Source: Verrucomicrobiota bacterium
Lineage (GTDB): Bacteria > Verrucomicrobiota > Verrucomicrobiia > Verrucomicrobiales > Akkermansiaceae
Length of the DNA stretch: 9,487 bases
Direction: 5' to 3'
Assembly: GCA_009885905.1 (NCBI GenBank)
Contig: VFJU01000118.1
Coordinates: 1-9,487, forward strand
Positions 5,874 to 9,487 of this stretch are shown here, in pieces (position 1 is the first letter of the stretch; each line of letters opens with the position of its first letter). Made by a program: the position numbers and the translations under genes. Below the pieces are notes generated by a model. It worked only from the letters and a program-made list of their open reading frames with translations, made no database searches and had not been told where the DNA came from.

Positions 5874-6776
5874 TTAGGATTTCCAGGCGAAGACCAGCAC
5901 CAAAAGTGCGACTGGCAAATACAACAAAGTGTAAAAAAACAAGCGCCGAGCAGATCCACGTTCGCCGTCGATCGCAAACTTCAACGCGAGCGCCACCATG
6001 ATCAAGGCCAGTAATGGACCAACAATTGTCCATAATAGATTAGCAAAATGAAAGAATGCGGGCATCAGCGAGAGAATCGCGAGCACCAAGGCAAACATCG
6101 CAGAGAGCATCCCACTTTTTTTGCCGGTTAGATCCCCGTTCGACCACATTTTGTAACCCACGGATTCATATTCCGCTCGGTGCAACCAATTGATCGCGAT
6201 GAAATGCGGAAGCTGCCAGAAAAACAAAAGGCCAAATAAAAAGACCGCCTCCCAACCCAACGAACCACCAGCCCCAACCCAACCGATCACCGGCGGGATT
6301 GCACCTGGGATCGCGCCGACAAGCGTGTTCGCCGAGCTCACCCGTTTCAATGGCGTGTAAACGAATACATAAATGGCCACTGTTGCAGCAGTTAGATAAG
6401 CCGCAAGGTTACCAACTTGTACCGCCAAGTGGATAATGCCAATGGCTGATAGAATCCAGCCAATCCCGAATGCTACCAGTGGATCCATTCTCCGAGACGG
6501 TAGTGGACGATCAGCCGTGCGTTTCATCCTCGCGTCCAGATCGATCTCCATCAATTGATTGAACGCCGCAGAGCCAAAAGCCACCGCCGCAGTTCCGAGA
6601 ATCGTGTTAAGCAGTCTCATCCAATTCATTTCCACCCCACGCGAATAAAGTAGAAATCCAAAAAATGTAGTGACCAGCACGAAGAAGTTCAAACGCACCT
6701 TCATCAATACCATCAAATCCTCCCGCAAGCTCGGCTTGTTCGCGGTGGTCTCTTCACTCATTTCAGATTCGTCCAT
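5874..6776 (-). CDS. ctaB: Protoheme IX farnesyltransferase (heme O synthase)
   Basis: An inner-membrane UbiA-superfamily enzyme that transfers a farnesyl group to heme b, giving heme O for haem-copper oxidases. From ATG 6776 it has 300 residues with about eight or nine hydrophobic helices. The prenyl-diphosphate motif is NQLMEIDLDARMKRTADRPL at 73-92; the first acidic position of the usual NxxxD is Glu77. Also typical are YTPLKRVSSANTLVGAIPGAIPPV from 140 and FWQLPHFIAINWLHRAEY from 186. The start is uncertain. The frame is open to GTG 6872 and ATG 6866, adding about 30 residues unlike the family, while ATG 6761 is also possible. ATG 6776 gives the usual family length. No oxidase subunit genes are in the window. 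It lies between the ADP-ribosylglycohydrolase-like gene and the glycosylase gene. Confidence 0.93.
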   Translation of the reverse strand: MDESEMSEETTANKPSLREDLMVLMKVRLNFFVLVTTFFGFLLYSRGVEMNWMRLLNTILGTAAVAFGSAAFNQLMEIDLDARMKRTADRPLPSRRMDPLVAFGIGWILSAIGIIHLAVQVGNLAAYLTAATVAIYVFVYTPLKRVSSANTLVGAIPGAIPPVIGWVGAGGSLGWEAVFLFGLLFFWQLPHFIAINWLHRAEYESVGYKMWSNGDLTGKKSGMLSAMFALVLAILSLMPAFFHFANLLWTIVGPLLALIMVALALKFAIDGERGSARRLFFYTLLYLPVALLVLVFAWKS

Positions 6777-6924
6777 GGTTGCGGCAGAACCATGAACCAG
6801 ATTCGCGAGTTTCCAAGCCGCGACTTGTATGGAACTCAGATTGAAAGACGATTGGCCGCCAACCATCACCACCGAGCTAATCTAACATAAAAATTGCGTG
6901 CCCGAATCCCTTGCAGAGTCGGTC

Positions 6925-7872
6925 TTAAAAAAATCCAAATGACTCTGGCAACCGACCGCACGCCGCCCCAAGCAGACTCCCTACCACCGCTCCACGATGG
7001 CAATTATCCCCACCAACGCTGGCATTGGCGATGACACCCGCGGCAAAATCATCGTGATATTTCCAACTCAAGTAGAGCGCCGCTGGCATCGCTTCCGCAA
7101 TGTAGCACGCGGGGCTAAATCGCACACCGATCACTTGCGAGTCCGGTTGATTCCGCCACGACTCGGCTTTATTTCCCGAAATCCAGTCCCCCGCCTCTTT
7201 GCGGATGGCGTCATGCAAAGACGCACCCTCCGCGACGGCCACAAGAGTCCGGACCAACGTGTCAGCCGCTCTTAGGACGTTGGCATGAGCATGAGTGAGA
7301 CCAACGTGTTCCTTGGTGATTCGCCGCAAATCGTCACGAGAGGCACCATCTAATGCCGCGACAAGTGCCGGAACACTCGCCAAGCCACCGATGTGCTCGT
7401 CGCTGATCCCACATTTTCGCGGCGGTTTGCCTTGAGCATATCGCGTAAAAAACGCGCGATGATATTCTTCAACGTAAGTGTCACGATGCCATCCCGGTTC
7501 AAGCATCCTCGCGATGTAATGGTCCAACCATGCATCTGGATCATAGCCTCCACGTGCTCGGATCCAGTCATAAAGTTCGCGCGCCAGTTTGAAATTCAGC
7601 GTGTTTTCTCCAGCCTCGAGAAACTGATGATAATGAATATCGCGCTGCCCCCAAAACACCGCCTGCTCACGCAAAATGTCGCCACGCTCATTCAGCGATT
7701 CGTAACGCGACCGCCAGAGTATGCTTCCAGGATGTGGATTCTTGGGAGCTAGAAACCGATCCACGGGGCCATAATCCCGAGCCAACGCCTCGCAGTCGTA
7801 ATACCAATGCACTGGCATCGCAAGGGCATCCGCCACCAACGACCCCTCAAACCCTGCCATCAAACGATTCAT
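6925..7872 (-). CDS. ADP-ribosylglycohydrolase-family protein, J1-crystallin-like motifs
   Basis: A 315-residue all-helical protein of the ADP-ribosylglycohydrolase (DraG/ARH) family. Recognisable parts are the N-terminal GFEGSLVADALAMPVHWYYD at 7-26, HYHQFLEAGENTLN at 80-93, ISDEHIGGLASVPALV at 156-171, HVGLTHAHANVLRAADTLV at 189-207, and ASVGGDNCHRGAVVGSLLGA at 284-303. Typical members bind two Mg ions through a TDDT-type motif and a C-terminal GGDTDT. Here neither is present; GGDNCHRG replaces the second, a pattern I associate with J1-crystallin-type members. Hydrolysis of ADP-ribosyl-protein is therefore unproven, and a different substrate or a non-catalytic role is possible. ATG 7872 follows GGAA at suitable spacing. 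It is the first gene of the leftward set and is divergent from the DUF4250 gene. Confidence 0.82.
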   Translation of the reverse strand: MNRLMAGFEGSLVADALAMPVHWYYDCEALARDYGPVDRFLAPKNPHPGSILWRSRYESLNERGDILREQAVFWGQRDIHYHQFLEAGENTLNFKLARELYDWIRARGGYDPDAWLDHYIARMLEPGWHRDTYVEEYHRAFFTRYAQGKPPRKCGISDEHIGGLASVPALVAALDGASRDDLRRITKEHVGLTHAHANVLRAADTLVRTLVAVAEGASLHDAIRKEAGDWISGNKAESWRNQPDSQVIGVRFSPACYIAEAMPAALYLSWKYHDDFAAGVIANASVGGDNCHRGAVVGSLLGAACGRLPESFGFF

Positions 7873-7888
7873 ATTTCCGTCTTCGCTC

Positions 7889-7911
7889 AGAATTTGCTCA
7901 GATCAAATTCT
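7889..7911. promoter_or_regulatory. 8-bp-arm inverted repeat, candidate operator
   Basis: AGAATTTG at 7889-7896 and CAAATTCT at 7904-7911 are perfect reverse complements separated by 7 bp (CTCAGAT). CTCAGA also occurs twice here, at 7886 and 7897. The dyad is 17 bp upstream of the leftward ATG 7872 and 62 bp from the rightward ATG 7973, in a divergent intergenic region where operators are common. No T-tract accompanies it, so it is not a terminator. Its binding protein is unknown. Confidence 0.45.
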
Positions 7912-7972
7912 TTTCTCCGACTCCGCAAGATCCCCGCTTGTCCGCTACAAATGAGCTAGGCAGATTCCCCAC

Positions 7973-8161
7973 ATGAACCTCAATCATTTCGCCTCCATGG
8001 ACCCCCATCTTCTCGTCGGCTTGCTCAACACGGAGTTGAGAAATCACTGCATATCCCTCGAGGATCTCGTGAAAACCCACCATATCGATTCGGCACAGTT
8101 GATTGAAAAAATGACCGCCGCTAACTACTTCTATCAGGCGGAACAAAACCAATTTCGCTAA
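7973..8161 (+). CDS. DUF4250-family small protein
   Basis: A 62-residue cytosolic protein that fits the DUF4250 pattern: MDPHLLVGLLNTELRNHCISL, then EDLVKTHHIDSAQLIEKM, then FYQAEQNQFR at the end. Family members are about 55-65 residues long and end in a similar E-x-N-x-F motif. Their function is unknown; the middle part could form a small helix-turn-helix-like fold, which is only an impression. ATG 7973 has AGG 12 nt upstream; ATG 7997, at the conserved MDPH, is an equally reasonable start and would give 54 residues. It is divergent from the ADP-ribosylglycohydrolase-like gene. Confidence 0.75.
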   Translation: MNLNHFASMDPHLLVGLLNTELRNHCISLEDLVKTHHIDSAQLIEKMTAANYFYQAEQNQFR

Positions 8162-8272
8162 ACGTCACGTCATCCATTTGGCGAATAATTGAACGAATTT
8201 ACCGCCCAGATTGTCTATGCATTTGCTTGGATTAAAAGGTTTCAATGATGGAATCACTGCCTCGTTAAGATA

Positions 8273-8288
8273 ACTCATAGACTCATAG
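8273..8288 (+). repeat. 8-bp tandem direct repeat
   Basis: ACTCATAG occurs twice in direct succession at 8273-8280 and 8281-8288, just before the ATG at 8296. The rest of the 134-bp gap from 8162 shows no other structure that I can support. The repeat occupies the place where a ribosome-binding site would be expected, and none is visible. Confidence 0.6.
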
Positions 8289-8295
8289 ATTTACG

Positions 8296-8763
8296 ATGGT
8301 TCAAAAATGTTGTCCGACTTGCTTTGGGATTGGATCGTACTTCGAAAGGACGTGGTCTCGTGATGAAACCGGCATTTCGATTTACAAAAAAATCTCTTTA
8401 CGAAACCATTGTGAAGTTTGCAACGGCACTGGTCGCTTGGCCGTGACAAAAAACCTTCACACACAATTTTGTAATACCCAATCTAGCAGCATACCAGTCA
8501 AGGCCCTTACCAAGCCACTCGAAATTGATCAAGTAATCGGCTACTTGATCTTCTTTTCCCTCCTCGGCTACGCCGCATTGATTTTCTTCCAAGATAACTC
8601 TCAAACGACGGCTTGGTCTAAAATCGCGCTCACCCTTGAGGCGTCCATCGTTCTGCTTTTTGTTCTCCACTACTTCTCAAAAGCCACGCGGTTCCTTAGA
8701 TGGAGTACCTTGGTGTTTTTCCTAACTTCTTTGTGTGCCGCTTACACTTTTGAGTTTATCTGA
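8296..8763 (+). CDS. Zinc-ribbon (CxxCxGxG pair) three-helix membrane protein
   Basis: A 155-residue protein I cannot assign to a named family. Residues 1-50 hold two DnaJ-like cysteine units, CPTCFGIG at 6-13 and CEVCNGTG at 39-46, spaced to bind one zinc ion (Cys6, Cys9, Cys39, Cys42). Residues about 77-97, 108-127 and 134-153 are hydrophobic and probably cross the membrane. There is no signal peptide, so the zinc module likely faces the cytoplasm. A DnaJ chaperone would have four such units and a J domain; both are absent. The lines I counted in this gene are about 38-48 per cent G+C, lower than the genes to its left. It stands alone and converges on the glutaredoxin gene. Confidence 0.72.
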   Translation: MVQKCCPTCFGIGSYFERTWSRDETGISIYKKISLRNHCEVCNGTGRLAVTKNLHTQFCNTQSSSIPVKALTKPLEIDQVIGYLIFFSLLGYAALIFFQDNSQTTAWSKIALTLEASIVLLFVLHYFSKATRFLRWSTLVFFLTSLCAAYTFEFI

Positions 8764-8781
8764 TAAACAAATTATTACAAC

Positions 8782-8808
8782 AAAACGACTTTGAGCATCA
8801 GAAAGTCG
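8782..8808 (-). terminator. Terminator hairpin between convergent genes
   Basis: CGACTTT at 8786-8792 and AAAGTCG at 8802-8808 form a perfect 7-bp stem with a 9-nt loop. Read on the minus strand the hairpin begins 2 nt after the glutaredoxin stop and is followed by TTTTGTTG. There is no T-tract on the plus strand, so it mainly serves the leftward genes. Confidence 0.7.
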
Positions 8809-8810
8809 GA

Positions 8811-9056
8811 TCAATCAACTCCTTGTTTCTTGAGGAAAGGGACGAGCTCATCAACACCAAAGTCTGCTAGAATTTTCCCATGCCAATCCATCGTCGGTGC
8901 TTTGGATTGGCCTGATCGTTCGATCATTTCTTGCATCGCTTCACGGTTATTCGAAACGACCAGTGTTTTAACTTCGATTTTTTTACGTTCGAGGTAATCG
9001 ACGACTTCGTCACACCAAGGACAGCCACGTTTGATATAAAGGATAGGAAGATTCAT
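8811..9056 (-). CDS. Glutaredoxin-family protein
   Basis: An 81-residue cytosolic thiol-disulfide oxidoreductase of the small glutaredoxin type. It shows the first strand LPILYIKRG, the dithiol active site Cys12-Pro-Trp-Cys15, a helix EVVDYLERKK, the cis-proline region SKAPTMDW with Pro54, and ADFGVDELVPFL at 64-75, matching the GG-x-D-L end of glutaredoxins. It probably reduces disulfides or glutathione mixed disulfides; the partner is unknown. The open frame extends upstream to 9146, but those 30 codons overlap the efflux gene and do not resemble the family, so ATG 9056 is chosen. No ribosome-binding site is seen. It starts 22 bp after the efflux gene stop and is probably co-transcribed with it. 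Confidence 0.88.
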   Translation of the reverse strand: MNLPILYIKRGCPWCDEVVDYLERKKIEVKTLVVSNNREAMQEMIERSGQSKAPTMDWHGKILADFGVDELVPFLKKQGVD

Positions 9057-9078
9057 GAATTGATTAGAAGGACGATCT

Positions 9079-9487
9079 CTATTTCCAGCCACCACCCAGA
9101 GCGCGATAAGCCTGTACCACGGCGCGGAGGCGGTTGCTGCGAGCATCTGCTAGATCAAGCTCTGCAGTAAAAAGACCACGCTCAGCATCAAGAACTTCTA
9201 AGTAACTGGAAGCACCACCTTGGAACCGGTCAGTAGCAATGGTGGAAACACTTTTCTGGGAAACAACTAGCTTGGTGCCCTCGGCAATGATTTCCCCCGT
9301 TTTTTGATAAGCGATCAGCGCATCCGATATTTCTCGAAATGCTTCTAACACAACTTTCTGATACTCCTTGAGCGCGACTTGGGCTGTCGCCTGAACGGCC
9401 TTCACTCGATACTCTGAGCGACCAGCATCAAAAATCGGGCCCGCAAGTTGCGGACCAATCGAGTAAGCCGCTGAACCCCCTTGGAGC
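9079..9487 (-). CDS. RND efflux outer-membrane factor, NodT/OprM type (partial)
   Basis: This is the C-terminal 136 codons of an outer-membrane channel protein that completes tripartite RND pumps or related exporters. The frame is open to the window edge, beginning QGGSAAYSIGPQLAGPIFDAG and continuing with a long coiled-coil region (EYQKVVLEAFREISDAL). It ends with the family signature FQGGASSYLEVLDAERGLFTAELDLADAR and VVQAYRALGGGWK. The NodT subfamily ends in exactly this ALGGGW. A GTG at 9405 is not the true start, because the conserved IGPQLAGPIFDAG lies upstream of it. About two thirds of the protein, including any lipobox, is beyond the right edge. The pump and adaptor genes would be expected further right. 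Confidence 0.93.
   Translation of the reverse strand, partial: LQGGSAAYSIGPQLAGPIFDAGRSEYRVKAVQATAQVALKEYQKVVLEAFREISDALIAYQKTGEIIAEGTKLVVSQKSVSTIATDRFQGGASSYLEVLDAERGLFTAELDLADARSNRLRAVVQAYRALGGGWK

Noticed and set aside
5154..6001. Several plus-strand open frames opposite the glycosylase and ctaB genes.
   Set aside because: They are shadows with Arg/Ser/Pro-rich translations and no family resemblance, while the minus strand matches SMUG1 and CtaB along its length.
6914..6953. Inverted repeat CAGAGTC/GACTCTG around the stop of the ADP-ribosylglycohydrolase-like gene.
   Set aside because: The loop is over 20 nt and the T-run lies inside the loop, so it does not form a proper terminator.

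Overview
This 9.5-kb window is ordinary chromosomal DNA of a Gram-negative bacterium. The lipobox lipoprotein, the NodT/OprM-type outer-membrane efflux protein and the signal-peptide thioredoxin-like protein indicate a diderm cell. The mixture of genes (a BlaI repressor with a lysine/alanine tail, a SMUG1-type uracil-DNA glycosylase, a SirB1-like protein, a DUF4250 protein and a CtaB with a planctomycete/verrucomicrobial-looking NQLMEIDLDARMKRT motif) together with few Shine-Dalgarno sites makes me suspect Verrucomicrobiota or a relative. That placement is inference. I see no insertion sequence, phage gene, CRISPR array or integration scar.

Left part (1-3085, + strand): trpF (tryptophan biosynthesis) and tatD (metal-dependent nuclease) lie 5 bp apart. 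A small LysM lipoprotein gene follows and ends in a strong hairpin terminator. Only 5 nt after the U-tract a periplasmic thioredoxin-like protein begins; its active site has lost one cysteine (SxxC).

Centre (3086-5136, + strand): an AT-rich leader precedes the most unusual gene, a complete BlaI/MecI-type repressor continuing in frame into a 131-residue histone H1-like Lys/Ala/Pro tail made of tandem repeats. It is closed by a UUCG-capped terminator. Then come a near-palindrome, a tRNA-Val(GAC) with encoded CCA, and a SirB1/Transglut_core2 protein.

Right part (5142-7872, - strand): an atypical ADP-ribosylglycohydrolase-family protein, heme O synthase CtaB and a SMUG1-type uracil-DNA glycosylase are collinear and probably co-transcribed in that order. 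A divergent intergenic region with an 8-bp-arm inverted repeat separates them from a + strand DUF4250 gene. After this comes a small AT-richer gene encoding a zinc-ribbon/three-helix membrane protein.

Right edge (8811-9487, - strand): the C-terminal part of an RND-efflux outer-membrane factor is followed 22 bp downstream by a small glutaredoxin and a convergent hairpin terminator. The efflux gene runs off the window.

The best candidate for something little described is the BlaI-H1 fusion, including the A-runs at its junction. The thioredoxin-like protein with one active-site cysteine and the motif-altered ADP-ribosylglycohydrolase homologue come next.
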